Shown: positions 16,319-25,012, numbered from the stretch's first letter. The stretch: DNA of 64,000 nucleotides from Niveibacterium sp. 24ML (GCF_026586805.1 NZ_JAPFHA010000002.1:1-64000), one strand, 5' to 3'. Notes: a model not told the origin generated them from the sequence alone. Numbers and translations: made by a program.

Positions 16319-16894
16319 TCAGCGGCCGGTGCTGTTGGCCGGCTTGGCCGCAGGCGCTGTTTTCTTTGGCTGGATCGTCACTTTGACGCGCGACTCGCCG
16401 TTAGGCTCGACGGTGGCATTGGGCCCATTGGTGACGAGGTAGGTTTCGTTGTAGCCGTCGTAGTTGATGTACTGGCCGTCGACCTCGTCCTTGCCGCTTC
16501 TGACTTTGGCGCGATTGAAGAGCTGTACGAGGTCAGTCTTCGCGTCGTACTCGATCCGCTCGGCCTCGCCGTCCACCCATTCATCCTTGAGTTCGCGCTT
16601 TTGGCGGAAGCGCGCGAGGCCGCCCTGACCACCGGTCGCAACGCCTTTCTGAAAGCCTTCAATATCCTGAGTTACCACAACCTTGTCGGAGAGGATGCTC
16701 AGGGTGCCTTGGGTGAGTTTGACGCGGCCTTCGAAGATCTGGACCTTGTTCTTGTCGTCCACCGTGACGCGATCGGCCTCAACATTGACCGGTTTGTCGC
16801 GGTCGGCGCGCTCGGCCCGGGCGATGCCGCCGCAGAGGGTGAAGGCCAGGAGTGCCAGGCAGATTGCCTGACGTGACGGTGCTGCGAGTGTCAT
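16319..16894 (-). CDS. lptA: LPS transport periplasmic bridge protein LptA
   Basis: 191 aa with a signal peptide ([19 protein letters not shown], cleavage after about residue 27). LptA forms the periplasmic beta-jellyroll bridge carrying LPS from LptC to LptD. The OstA-like motif is plain: [51 protein letters not shown]. The start overlaps the lptC stop by 4 bases. lptB, which normally follows, is absent and replaced by an enoyl-CoA hydratase gene. Confidence 0.93.
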   Translation of the reverse strand: MTLAAPSRQAICLALLAFTLCGGIARAERADRDKPVNVEADRVTVDDKNKVQIFEGRVKLTQGTLSILSDKVVVTQDIEGFQKGVATGGQGGLARFRQKRELKDEWVDGEAERIEYDAKTDLVQLFNRAKVRSGKDEVDGQYINYDGYNETYLVTNGPNATVEPNGESRVKVTIQPKKTAPAAKPANSTGR

Positions 16895-17472
16895 TGCCCG
16901 CTTCCTTGTCTGTTCCGGTAGATCGTGGCGCGTACCTGTCCGACCACCGCGGTGCCGTTGATCTGGTCAATTTCGAGCCCCACGCCGTCAAGCACCGAGG
17001 CGCCGCGTGTCATGCGCACCGGCTTGTCGGTCGTTGCTTTCTCTTCGTTCGGGCGAATCAGGATCTCGCTGGTTTCAAAAGTCATCTCGGGGGCGCCCTC
17101 GGCCGCGTCGCGCCGGCCACGGACGTCGCCGACCAGTTTCACCTGGTCGCCAGAGCCGGACACTTCGCCGGTCCGCGCGCTCAAGTGCAGGGTTTGCGGC
17201 TTGCCGAAGTGCGCAAGCTTGGCGTCTTCGACATGCGTCGTTTCGTCGTCCGGGTAGTGACGCGCGGTGGCGGCTTCCAGAATGTAGAGACGGCGCCCGG
17301 TCGCATCAAAGCGCTCCTGCACCGGTTTGCTGGCGATCATGTCCGGATCGTGGCGCAAGCGGCCGTCCGGGCGCGCCGCCTGGGAGCGCACATACTGTTC
17401 AAGCCAGAACGCCGTGCCTGCGAGCAGGGCGGCAAGCAGCACCGGGAACAGCGAAGTCCAGGCGCGCTTCAT
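16891..17472 (-). CDS. lptC: LPS export protein LptC
   Basis: 193 aa. A single N-terminal membrane anchor (LFPVLLAALLAGTAFWLEQYV, about residues 8-28) precedes the periplasmic beta-jellyroll that hands LPS from the LptBFG transporter to LptA. DPDMIASKPVQERFDATGRRLYILEA and SARTGEVSGSGDQVKLVGDV fit the family. It overlaps kdsC by 4 bases upstream and lptA by 4 bases downstream. Confidence 0.9.
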   Translation of the reverse strand: MKRAWTSLFPVLLAALLAGTAFWLEQYVRSQAARPDGRLRHDPDMIASKPVQERFDATGRRLYILEAATARHYPDDETTHVEDAKLAHFGKPQTLHLSARTGEVSGSGDQVKLVGDVRGRRDAAEGAPEMTFETSEILIRPNEEKATTDKPVRMTRGASVLDGVGLEIDQINGTAVVGQVRATIYRNRQGSGQ

Positions 17473-17999
17473 TCGTCGGCAAGATACCGCGCGTTGAAGG
17501 CGGCAAGCTGCCCCTGCGCTTCGAGGATGAAGTCGGTGACTTCGCGCACCGCGCCACGGCCGCCTGGGCGGCTGCTCACCATATCGACATGCTGGCGCAC
17601 GAGCGGATGCCCATCGGCCGTGGTGGCGGCAAAGCCACAGGCGCGCAGGATTGGCAGGTCGACCACATCGTCACCCATGTAGCCGGCCTGGCTCGCATCG
17701 AGCTTGAGTTCGGCCAGCAAGCCGCGCAACACGGCGCGTTTGTCTTCAACGCCCTGGTAGAGGCGCGTGATCTGCAGGTTTTCGCAGCGCTGCTCAAGCG
17801 CCTTGGAGCGGCGACCAGTGATGATGGCCAGCTCGATGCCGGCTTGCTGCAGCATCCGCAGACCGTGGCCGTCGAGGGTGGAGAAGCCCTTCATTACATC
17901 GCCTTCGGCGGTGAACCAGATCGTGCCGTCGGTCAGGACGCCGTCGACATCGAAGGCCATCAGTTTCAGGCGCAGGGCGCGTTCGCGGGCTCGGGTCAT
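17469..17999 (-). CDS. kdsC: 3-deoxy-D-manno-octulosonate 8-phosphate phosphatase KdsC
   Basis: 176 aa HAD-superfamily enzyme that dephosphorylates Kdo-8-phosphate in LPS inner-core synthesis. The catalytic DxD motif is in LMAFDVDGVLTDG. FSTLDGHGLRMLQQAGIELAIITGRRS carries the second motif, and YMGDDVVDLPIL the metal-binding aspartates. The ATG at 17999 overlaps the kdsD stop by one base (TGATG), the stop overlaps lptC by 4. Confidence 0.95.
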   Translation of the reverse strand: MTRARERALRLKLMAFDVDGVLTDGTIWFTAEGDVMKGFSTLDGHGLRMLQQAGIELAIITGRRSKALEQRCENLQITRLYQGVEDKRAVLRGLLAELKLDASQAGYMGDDVVDLPILRACGFAATTADGHPLVRQHVDMVSSRPGGRGAVREVTDFILEAQGQLAAFNARYLADE

Positions 18000-19003
18000 C
18001 AGATTACCTTGGCATCCATCAAGTCATGGGTGTTGAGTGCGCCGACCAGCACGCCCGATTCATCGAGCACGAGGATCTGGTTGATGCGGGCGCGTTCCAT
18101 CGTGGCGGCGGCTTCGGCGGCCAGTTGATCCGGGCCGATGCTGCGCGGCGAGCGATGCATGACGTCGGCCACGCTCAGACCGCGGAAGTCGGTTTGCGCG
18201 CCGAGCAGGCGGCGCAGGTCGCCGTCGGTGAAGATGCCGATCGCGTGCATGGCTTCGTCGACGATCGCCGTCATGCCCATGCCGCCGCGCGTGACTTCAA
18301 GCAGCGCTTCACCAAAGCTGGCCGATTCGCGCACATGCGGAATGCGATCACCGGTACGCATCACGTCGGACACGCGGGTCAGCAAGCGCCGCCCCAGTGC
18401 GCCGCCCGGATGCGAGCGCGCAAAGTCGTCGGGGCCGAAGCCGCGTGCGTCGAGCAGTGCCACCGCAAGGGCGTCACCCAGAGCCAGCGCCGCGGTCGTG
18501 CTGGCCGTCGGGGCGAGGTTCAGCGGGCAGGCTTCGCGTTCAATCGTTGCGTCGAGGTGCACGTCGGCGAGTTTTGCGAGGGCCGAAGCGGGATTCCCGG
18601 TGATTGCGATCAAGCGCGCGCCATGGCGCTTGATCAACGGTGCGATGGTCAGCACTTCCGCGGTGGTGCCCGAGTTCGACAAGGCAATCACGACATCACC
18701 GCCGGTGATCATGCCCAGGTCGCCGTGAGCGGCTTCTGCGGCGTGCACAAAGTAGGCGGGTGTGCCGGTTGAGGCGAAGGTCGCCGCAAGCTTGCGTCCG
18801 ATGTGCCCGGACTTGCCGACGCCGGTCACGATGACGCGGCCCTGTGCCGCGAGGATCATTCGCGTGGCGGCCACGAAGCTGGCGTCGAGCTTGCGCGCAA
18901 GCGCGCTGACGGCGTCCGCTTCAATCGCGAGCACTTCGCGACCGAGGGCGAGCAATTGCTCGTCGGTTGCCCGGGAAACGGCTTGTGGCTTGGTTTCTTG
19001 CAT
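17999..19003 (-). CDS. kdsD: Arabinose-5-phosphate isomerase KdsD (KpsF/GutQ family)
   Basis: 334 aa from ATG at 19003 (a GTG two codons earlier, 19009, is possible). It converts ribulose-5-phosphate to arabinose-5-phosphate, the first step to Kdo. An SIS domain covers about 40-175 (VIVTGVGKSGHIGRKLAATFASTGTPAYFVH, SNSGTTAEVL), followed by two CBS domains at about 205-330 (MRTGDRIPHV, IGIFTDGDLRRLL, MHRSPRSI). First gene of the kdsD-kdsC-lptC-lptA operon, divergent from the antiporter gene. Confidence 0.94.
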   Translation of the reverse strand: MQETKPQAVSRATDEQLLALGREVLAIEADAVSALARKLDASFVAATRMILAAQGRVIVTGVGKSGHIGRKLAATFASTGTPAYFVHAAEAAHGDLGMITGGDVVIALSNSGTTAEVLTIAPLIKRHGARLIAITGNPASALAKLADVHLDATIEREACPLNLAPTASTTAALALGDALAVALLDARGFGPDDFARSHPGGALGRRLLTRVSDVMRTGDRIPHVRESASFGEALLEVTRGGMGMTAIVDEAMHAIGIFTDGDLRRLLGAQTDFRGLSVADVMHRSPRSIGPDQLAAEAAATMERARINQILVLDESGVLVGALNTHDLMDAKVI

Positions 19004-19031
19004 GGTCACGCTGCGGTTACACTAGATTTTC

Positions 19032-19037
19032 ATTATA
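19032..19037 (-). promoter_or_regulatory. -10 box of kdsD operon promoter
   Basis: A minus-strand TATAAT lies 29 bases upstream of the kdsD ATG, in the 84-base divergent spacer. A good -35 partner is not visible (TGAGGC at the right distance), so the promoter may need an activator or be of moderate strength. Confidence 0.45.
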
Positions 19038-19087
19038 TCAGACGGGTTTTTGCGGCCTCAGGCCGCGCCAGGCGAAACGCGACGCTG

Positions 19088-21064
19088 ATGCCATTGACGC
19101 ATACCCTTGATTTTGTGCTGCTTTTGCTGGCCGCTTCGGTGGTCGGCGTGATGCTGTTCAACCGCTTTCGCCTGCCGGGCGAGCTGGCCTATCTGGCGGT
19201 GGGCGCCCTGATCGGCCGCGCGGGCCTGAACCTGATTCCCGATGAGGCGGGCGCGCGGGCGCTGGCGGAATTCGGCGTCGTGTTCCTGATGTTCACGATT
19301 GGCCTCGAGTTTTCGCTGCCTCACCTCTTGAGCATGAAGCGCCTGGTGTTCGGCTTGGGCGCTGCGCAGGTTGGCGCGACCATGTTGCTGGCGCTCGCGC
19401 TGGGTAGCCTGCTTGGGGTGCCGGCGGGGGCGGCGCTGGTGCTTGGCGGGGCCTTGTCGATGTCTTCGACCGCCTTGCTCTCCAAGCTCTTGATCGATCG
19501 GATGGAACTGGATGCGGCGCACGGCCGGATGGTCATGGGCGTGCTGCTGTTTCAGGATCTGGCGGTCGTGCCTTTGCTGGTGCTGATTCCCGCGCTGTCG
19601 CAGCCGCCCGAGGCCCAGTTGCAACTGCTGGCCTTGGCCGCGCTGAAGGCCGCCGTGCTGCTTTCGGCCGTGCTGTATTTCGGGCCGCGCCTGGTTGGGC
19701 GCTGGTTCCTGCTGGTTGCGCGGCGTCGCTCGTCCCAGCTCTTCATGCTCAATGTGCTGCTGGTGACACTCGGGCTGGCCTGGCTAACCGAGCGCTTTGG
19801 TTTGTCGCTCGCCCTGGGCGCCTTCATTGCCGGCATGTTGATCTCGGAAACCGAATACCGGTACCGGGTGGAAGAGGACATCAAGCCCTTCCGCGATGTG
19901 CTGCTCGGGCTCTTCCTCGTCACCGTGGGTACCTTCCTTGATGCGCGGGTGATTCTGGGCAATCTGCCGCTCGTGATCGGTCTCTTGCTTGTGATGCTGG
20001 CGGCAAAGTTTGCCGTGGTAGTCGGGGCGGCGCGGCTATTTGGTTCGACGCCCGGCAATGCGGTGAGGACCGGGCTTTGGCTGTGCGCGGGGGGCGAATT
20101 CGGCTTCGTGCTGCTCTCGCAAATGTCGGTGAACCGCTTGGGCAGCGAAGCCTTGATTCAGTCGGCGGTTGCGGCGGTGGTGCTGTCCTTGCTGACTGCG
20201 CCGTTTCTGGTTCAGGCCAGCAACCGTCTGGTGATGCGTTTCGTCAAATCCGAGTGGCTCCTGCGCTCGATGGAGCTGACGCGCGTGGCGGTGCAGTCGA
20301 TGACGACCGAGCGGCACGTCATCATCTGCGGTTATGGCCGCACCGGCCAGCTGATCGCCCGCTTTGTCCAGCAGGAAGAGGTTGGGTATGTGGCACTCGA
20401 CCTCGACCCGGATCGCGTGCGCGATGCCGGCGCCGCCGGCGAGACGGTGGTGTATGGCGATGCGGCTCGTCGCGAAACCTTGATTGCGGCGGGTGTATCG
20501 CGTGCCGCGGCGGTTGTGGTGTCCTACGCCGACGTTGGCTCTGCCTGCCGAGTGATGGATCTGGTGCGCGAACTGCGGCCGGATATTCCGGTGGTTGTGC
20601 GGGCCGGCGAAGAGGCGCAACTTGAAAAGCTCACCGCCGCCGGCGCGGCGGAAGTGGTGACCGATATCTTCGAGACGAGCATCACGCTCGCGAGCCATAC
20701 CATGGCGCTTACCGGCGTGCCGCTCTCGCGCGTTATCCGGCGGGTGCGCGACATTCGCTCGCAGCGCTACGCGTTGATGCGAGGCTACTTCCATGGGCGC
20801 TCTGATGTGGCCGATGACCCGGATGCGACGCTCGAACGCTTGCACTCGGTTGCGCTGGCAGAAGGTGCCGGGAGCATCGGCCGTTCGATTGCCGAACTGG
20901 ATTTGCCAGAGGCCGGCGCCAAGGTGTCAGCGGTGCGGCGCCGTGGCATCCGCGCGCTGAACCCTGAGCCGGATCTGGTGTTCGAGCCAGGGGATGTGGT
21001 GGTCTTGCTGGGAACGCCTGAGGCTCTGGCGCTTGCCGAAGCGCGTTTGTTGCAGGGGGCTTGA
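19088..21064 (+). CDS. Kef/YbaL-type cation:proton antiporter (CPA2) with RCK domains
   Basis: 658 aa from ATG at 19088; the longer open frame would extend into kdsD. The N-terminal ~390 residues form 12 or so membrane helices of the Na_H_Exchanger (CPA2) family, with FTIGLEFSLPHLLSMKRLVFG and SMSSTALLSKLLIDR as typical segments. A TrkA_N nucleotide-binding domain begins at about 412 (HVIICGYGRTGQLIARF) and a TrkA_C domain covers about 565-655. The architecture is that of KefB/KefC/YbaL potassium or sodium/proton antiporters gated by nucleotides; the cation cannot be told from sequence. Confidence 0.93.
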   Translation: MPLTHTLDFVLLLLAASVVGVMLFNRFRLPGELAYLAVGALIGRAGLNLIPDEAGARALAEFGVVFLMFTIGLEFSLPHLLSMKRLVFGLGAAQVGATMLLALALGSLLGVPAGAALVLGGALSMSSTALLSKLLIDRMELDAAHGRMVMGVLLFQDLAVVPLLVLIPALSQPPEAQLQLLALAALKAAVLLSAVLYFGPRLVGRWFLLVARRRSSQLFMLNVLLVTLGLAWLTERFGLSLALGAFIAGMLISETEYRYRVEEDIKPFRDVLLGLFLVTVGTFLDARVILGNLPLVIGLLLVMLAAKFAVVVGAARLFGSTPGNAVRTGLWLCAGGEFGFVLLSQMSVNRLGSEALIQSAVAAVVLSLLTAPFLVQASNRLVMRFVKSEWLLRSMELTRVAVQSMTTERHVIICGYGRTGQLIARFVQQEEVGYVALDLDPDRVRDAGAAGETVVYGDAARRETLIAAGVSRAAAVVVSYADVGSACRVMDLVRELRPDIPVVVRAGEEAQLEKLTAAGAAEVVTDIFETSITLASHTMALTGVPLSRVIRRVRDIRSQRYALMRGYFHGRSDVADDPDATLERLHSVALAEGAGSIGRSIAELDLPEAGAKVSAVRRRGIRALNPEPDLVFEPGDVVVLLGTPEALALAEARLLQGA

Positions 21065-21067
21065 AAT

Positions 21068-21097
21068 GGAAACGGGCCACTGACGTGGCCCGTTTCC
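21068..21097. terminator. Bidirectional stem-loop terminator
   Basis: GGAAACGGGCCAC (21068-21080) and GTGGCCCGTTTCC (21085-21097) make a perfect 13-base stem with a 4-base loop, between the convergent antiporter and prepilin genes. The AAA/TTT in the stem arms can serve as the weak tract in either direction. Confidence 0.8.
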
Positions 21098-21111
21098 GGT
21101 GTGTTGGGTGC

Positions 21112-21765
21112 TTAGAAGCCCATGCAGACGAGGAATCCCGCGCCCTCATCGATTGCCCCGGACTGAGCCGCGGAGGGGCCTGCCGTGGTGCTTTTGATCG
21201 CGCGCATCGCGCCTGTGTGAACCACGCCATCATCCAGCATCGCATCAAGCGGAACCACGTGGCGACCGCGAATATTGGTGCCACAAACAATCAGCGTGCC
21301 CGGCGTGTCGGTAATCGCGGCGCTTGTGCTCGCGCTGACCACACTGAATACGCCGGCATCCGCATGAGTCGGGTTCCCGGCCCCGGGATCGCCGGTGAGC
21401 AAATTCGCGCGGCGCAGATGGTCCCAAACGCAGGACGGTTCCGATTTCGTCCCGCCCGCGCCTGCGGCGTTGTCGGCAAACGAGCCGCTATCAATCAGGC
21501 CATTGCCCTGTGTTGTCTTCGTGGCGGGGTCGCACGTGCCTGCGCCCCAGCGCGCCACCGCGCCACGGTCATCGCCCGGCAGTGCCCGGTATTTGTCCTG
21601 ATAGGTCAGCACGGCGACCGAGATCGAGCGCATGTCTTGTGCGATGTTCTTGACCTTGGCGCTTTCGATCAGCTCCTGGCCTTTGAGCACGCCGCCGAGC
21701 AGCAGGCCGATGATGACCAATACAATCGCGATTTCAACGAGCGTGAAGCCGGCTTGCCGTTTCAT
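21112..21765 (-). CDS. Type IV prepilin-like protein, sigma54-promoter gene
   Basis: 217 aa. The N-terminus MKRQAG|FTLVEIAIVLVIIGLLLGG is a class III/IVa prepilin signal: cleavage after Gly6, Phe at +1, Glu at +5, then the hydrophobic N-helix (KGQELIESAKVKNIAQDMRSISVAVLTYQDKYRALPGDD is the usual continuation). Two cysteines (SCVWDHL and GFLVCMGF) could close a C-terminal loop. It stands apart from the main pilus operon, with a candidate -24/-12 promoter 40 bases upstream. It may be the major pilin of the neighbouring MSHA-like machine; this is inference from its separate, regulated promoter. Confidence 0.82.
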   Translation of the reverse strand: MKRQAGFTLVEIAIVLVIIGLLLGGVLKGQELIESAKVKNIAQDMRSISVAVLTYQDKYRALPGDDRGAVARWGAGTCDPATKTTQGNGLIDSGSFADNAAGAGGTKSEPSCVWDHLRRANLLTGDPGAGNPTHADAGVFSVVSASTSAAITDTPGTLIVCGTNIRGRHVVPLDAMLDDGVVHTGAMRAIKSTTAGPSAAQSGAIDEGAGFLVCMGF

Positions 21766-21804
21766 GATGAGTTTCCAGGTGACAACAGTTGATGCGAATT
21801 GCCA

Positions 21805-21821
21805 TGCAGGAAGTGTGCCGA
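21805..21821 (-). promoter_or_regulatory. Candidate sigma54 (-24/-12) promoter of the prepilin gene
   Basis: On the minus strand TCGGCACACTTCCTGCA has GG and GC at the exact 12-base spacing of -24/-12 elements (consensus TTGGCAC-N5-TTGCW; mismatches are one in the -24 block and one in the -12 block). The predicted start is near 21794, about 29 bases before the ATG. A sigma54-type regulator is encoded at the far end of the pilus locus. Confidence 0.6.
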
Positions 21822-21947
21822 TGCGCTTGGGGCTGCGCTCGTCATTGATTTCGAGCCATTTTGCACCGGCAGAGCGGCCGCAGAGGTCCGGGCTGTCTGA
21901 ATCTGGACGGTTTGGCGACCGTTTTTCGACGAAGCGGGTGAGGCGGC

Positions 21948-23657
21948 ATGTTTGAGTGGCGCGTCTGGCGCGACGCGGCCCGCATGCCGGGCTATGCCCT
22001 GGCGATCATGCTGGCATGTCTGCAGATGGCCATGGTGGCGGGCTTCGAAGGGATGATTGGCCGAATGCTGCTGACCGCACATCTGGGGGCCTTTCTGCTC
22101 TGGCAACCGGTTGTATCGAGCGAGCGCAGGATCGAGGCGGTGCCGCTGCTCCTGATGGCGCTGGGTTTGGCGGCCTTCCAGTGGTTGCTGGGCTGGATCA
22201 GTCTGGCGGTGTGGATCGGCATGCTTGCCGGTCTGGTGGTGGCACAGGCGGCAACCCGAAGCGCACGCCGAGATCGTCTGCCTGAACTGCTTGGGTTTGG
22301 CTATCTGGTGCTGGTCTTGTTCGCTTGGGTGGTGCCAAGCGGGGCGCCGACCGATCCGGATGTGCGCCGGCTGCTCGAGCGTGCTGCCTGCAATGCCGGC
22401 TATGTTGCGGTGGTATTGGTGGCGATTGCGGCCGTTGCAAAGCGGGTTCGGCGTGGTCCGGCTTTGCCGGATTTTGCCGCTGCGGCAAGCGCCGTGCTGT
22501 CCGTTGGTACCATCGTGCTGACGGCGCTCGCGTTCATGTTCCTCGGTGGTGAGCCCTACGAGCGTGCATTGCTCAAGTCGGTAGCGTCGGTGGCGGCTGT
22601 GCTGCTTCTGCTGGGCTGGTTGTGGAACCCGCGCGGCGGCTATGCCGGCATGGCCTTGTTGTTGTCGCGCCGGGCACTTGCAGGCGGTTTGCCGCTGGAG
22701 GAATGGCTGGCAGAGGTGGCTGAAGAGGCGCGTCGGGCCAGCTCGGCAGATGCGTTCCTTGCGGCCACCGGCCAGCGCATGCTTGATCTCCCGGATGTTG
22801 CCGGGGTGCAGTGGCGCGTGGCCGGCGGCGCGGCCGGACAGTGCGGAAAGACCGGGCGCCAGCAAACGCGGATCGCCCACGGGGATCTGGAGGTGGTTTT
22901 GCAGACCCGCGGCAGTGCCGATGCGGTCACGCTGTGGCGCTGGGACTTGATGGTCAAGATTCTGGCCGAATTCCATCGTGCCCGGCGGCAGGCGAGCGAT
23001 CTGGCCGAGATTGGCTATCTGCGGGCAATTCATGAGACCGGCGCGCGGCTCACGCACGACGTGAAGAACTTGCTGCAGTCTTTCGAAGCCATTCTGTTCG
23101 CGGCCGAGGTGGGCTTCGGGCGTGACCCGGAAGGTACGCGTGCGCTGATCCAGCGGCAGCTGCCCGCTTTGGCGGCACGCCTGAAACTCACGCTTGAAAA
23201 ACTGCGGCAGCCGGGCCTTGAAGAATGCGCGCAGGAGAGCCTGGCGGCATGGTGGGCGCAGCTGCGTGCGCGGCTCCATGGTGTGCGGTGCGAAGGTGAG
23301 GCGGGCCAAGGGCAGTTCGTCCCGGCCGGCTTGTTCGACCGTTTCGTCGACAACTGCATCCAGAACGTGCGCGACAAGGCCGGCGCGCGCGGGGTTCCGC
23401 AAGCGTGCGTGACGCTGTTCGAGCAACGCGGGCATCCCGCGGTGCGGGTGTCCGATGATGGCGCCGCGATTGCGCCCGAGCGCGCCGCGAGGCTCACGCG
23501 GGAAACGGTGAGTTCCGAGGCTGGGCTTGGTGTTGGCTTGTTGCAGGTGGCCCGCGAGGCGACCTTGATGGGGTGGCGGGTGCGTCTGGTGGAAAACCGC
23601 GATGGCGCGGTGAGCTTCCAGATCGAACGCGATCAGCCCGAGACTGACGCCACCTGA
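21948..23657 (+). CDS. Membrane sensor histidine kinase (PrsK-like)
   Basis: 569 aa. The N-terminal ~225 residues are seven to eight hydrophobic helices, followed by a GAF-like region (about 245-345), a phosphoacceptor helix with HDVKNLLQSF (His369), and an ATPase domain with the N-box FVDNCIQNVRDKA (about 463-475) and a short C-terminal GLGVGLLQVAREA. The layout resembles PrsK, the kinase paired with the sigma54 regulator PrsR in exopolysaccharide/PEP-CTERM bacteria. It is divergent from the prepilin gene and probably partners the response regulator at 36651-38060. Its 3' end overlaps the cyclase gene by 25 bases. Confidence 0.82.
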   Translation: MFEWRVWRDAARMPGYALAIMLACLQMAMVAGFEGMIGRMLLTAHLGAFLLWQPVVSSERRIEAVPLLLMALGLAAFQWLLGWISLAVWIGMLAGLVVAQAATRSARRDRLPELLGFGYLVLVLFAWVVPSGAPTDPDVRRLLERAACNAGYVAVVLVAIAAVAKRVRRGPALPDFAAAASAVLSVGTIVLTALAFMFLGGEPYERALLKSVASVAAVLLLLGWLWNPRGGYAGMALLLSRRALAGGLPLEEWLAEVAEEARRASSADAFLAATGQRMLDLPDVAGVQWRVAGGAAGQCGKTGRQQTRIAHGDLEVVLQTRGSADAVTLWRWDLMVKILAEFHRARRQASDLAEIGYLRAIHETGARLTHDVKNLLQSFEAILFAAEVGFGRDPEGTRALIQRQLPALAARLKLTLEKLRQPGLEECAQESLAAWWAQLRARLHGVRCEGEAGQGQFVPAGLFDRFVDNCIQNVRDKAGARGVPQACVTLFEQRGHPAVRVSDDGAAIAPERAARLTRETVSSEAGLGVGLLQVAREATLMGWRVRLVENRDGAVSFQIERDQPETDAT

Positions 23658-24955
23658 GCGCCATCCGTTTGCGGCGGATCGCGCTCCAGCTCGTGGCGTG
23701 AAGCGAGCCGGTGCACGACCACCGTGCCCTTGCCCTTGATCGGCACAATGTGCGGCGGATCGAAGTTGAAGCGGTTACGCAGCCGCGCGTAGGTGGCGGC
23801 ATCGCACTGGATGGAGCCCGGTGCGCCTTCGCCGGTAATCCGGCTGGCAAGGTTCACCGTGTCGCCCCACAAGTCGTAAATGAACTTCTTCTTGCCCACC
23901 ACGCCCGCAACTACCGGGCCGGTGCCGATGCCGATGCGCACCCGGATCGGATTCGCGCCACGGGCGCCGGCGCCGGCCAGCCAGTCACGCATGTCCAGCG
24001 CGAGCTGCGCCACCGCCTCGCACGGATCGCGCAGTTCGGTGTTGAGCCCGCCAGCCACCATGTAGGCATCGCCGATCGTCTTGATCTTCTCCAGCCCGTG
24101 CCGCTCGGCCATCTCATCAAACTGCGAAAACACGCGGTTGAGCATGCCGAATACCTGCTGCGGGGTCATGTCGGCGGCCAGCTCGGTGAAGTTGACGATG
24201 TCGGCAAACATCACCGTGACTTCGGCAAAGCCGTCGGCAATCGTGCAGTCGTCGTCCTTCAGGCGTTGTGCGACCGGATGCGGCAGGATGTTCAGCAGCA
24301 GCCGTTCCGATCGGCCCTGCTCAATCCGCAACTGGCGGTGAGCGTCTTCAAGTTCGCCGCGCGCCTTTTGCCGCTCCACGATGGCAAAGCGCATCAGCAG
24401 CCAGATGATTGCCGAGATGGTGGCGAAGTTCAGCGCGAAGAAGGCCATCGAGGCCTTGAGCGGTACTGGTGCGGGCGTGGTGACGATGAAGTCGGCCAGC
24501 AGGAAGTCGAACATGCCGGTCAGCAGCGTCAGGAACAGATAGGCAATCAGCCAGGGCACCGACTCGCGCGGCCCCGCGCACAGCAGCGCGCCCACCGGCG
24601 CCAGCAGGCCCCAGAGAATGACGCCCGATGCGGTGACGAAGTTGCCCATCGCCCATTGCGCAATGAATGGGAAGAACAGGAAGATCGCCAACTGACTGAA
24701 GCGGAACACAGCGAAGTTGCCGCTCAAGGCGTAAATCAGCAGGTTGGTGGCAACCAGCACCTGCAATACGAAAGGCAGCGTGGTCGAAAGCTTCGGGCCC
24801 AGGCCCCAGTAGATCAGCAGCCAGCCAATCGCGGCAATCGACACCAGACCACTGGCGAACACCAGCAGCGACTTCTGCAGGCGCAGCTCTTCACTGTCGC
24901 CCGGATTGATGCCCGCATTGCGCAGGCGCTGGAAAATGGATGCCGATGCATGCAT
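23633..24955 (-). CDS. Membrane-bound class III adenylate cyclase
   Basis: 440 aa from ATG at 24955. Six membrane helices (about residues 28-205) lead through a helical linker (VERQKARGELEDAHRQLRIEQ) to a class III cyclase domain. FADIVNFTEL and IGDAYMVAGG carry the two metal-binding aspartates. Lys in EKIKTIGD and Asp in YDLWGDTVNLASR are the adenine-selecting residues, and NLASR supplies the transition-state Asn/Arg, so ATP rather than GTP is the expected substrate. It lies right after the pilin-like operon on the same strand, with a CRP-type site 42 bases upstream. Confidence 0.9.
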   Translation of the reverse strand: MHASASIFQRLRNAGINPGDSEELRLQKSLLVFASGLVSIAAIGWLLIYWGLGPKLSTTLPFVLQVLVATNLLIYALSGNFAVFRFSQLAIFLFFPFIAQWAMGNFVTASGVILWGLLAPVGALLCAGPRESVPWLIAYLFLTLLTGMFDFLLADFIVTTPAPVPLKASMAFFALNFATISAIIWLLMRFAIVERQKARGELEDAHRQLRIEQGRSERLLLNILPHPVAQRLKDDDCTIADGFAEVTVMFADIVNFTELAADMTPQQVFGMLNRVFSQFDEMAERHGLEKIKTIGDAYMVAGGLNTELRDPCEAVAQLALDMRDWLAGAGARGANPIRVRIGIGTGPVVAGVVGKKKFIYDLWGDTVNLASRITGEGAPGSIQCDAATYARLRNRFNFDPPHIVPIKGKGTVVVHRLASRHELERDPPQTDGAQVASVSG

Positions 24956-24996
24956 GCGGCAAGTGTGTCGCCCCCGGCCGACGTGCGTCAAGCGAG

Positions 24997-25012
24997 TGTG
25001 ACAAACGTCACG
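24997..25012. promoter_or_regulatory. CRP/Vfr-type binding site before the adenylate cyclase gene
   Basis: TGTGA (24997-25001), six bases, TCACG (25008-25012): nine of the ten conserved positions of the palindrome TGTGA-N6-TCACA. It overlaps the last codons of the upstream pilin-like gene and stands just upstream of a possible -35 TTGACG (24991-24986, minus strand) for the cyclase gene. It suggests that the cyclase is controlled by its own product through a cAMP receptor protein. Confidence 0.6.

Noticed and set aside
22000-23435. Long minus-strand frame opposite the histidine kinase
   Set aside because: Composition is Gln/His/Arg-rich with no domain; the plus-strand frame has membrane helices and kinase motifs.
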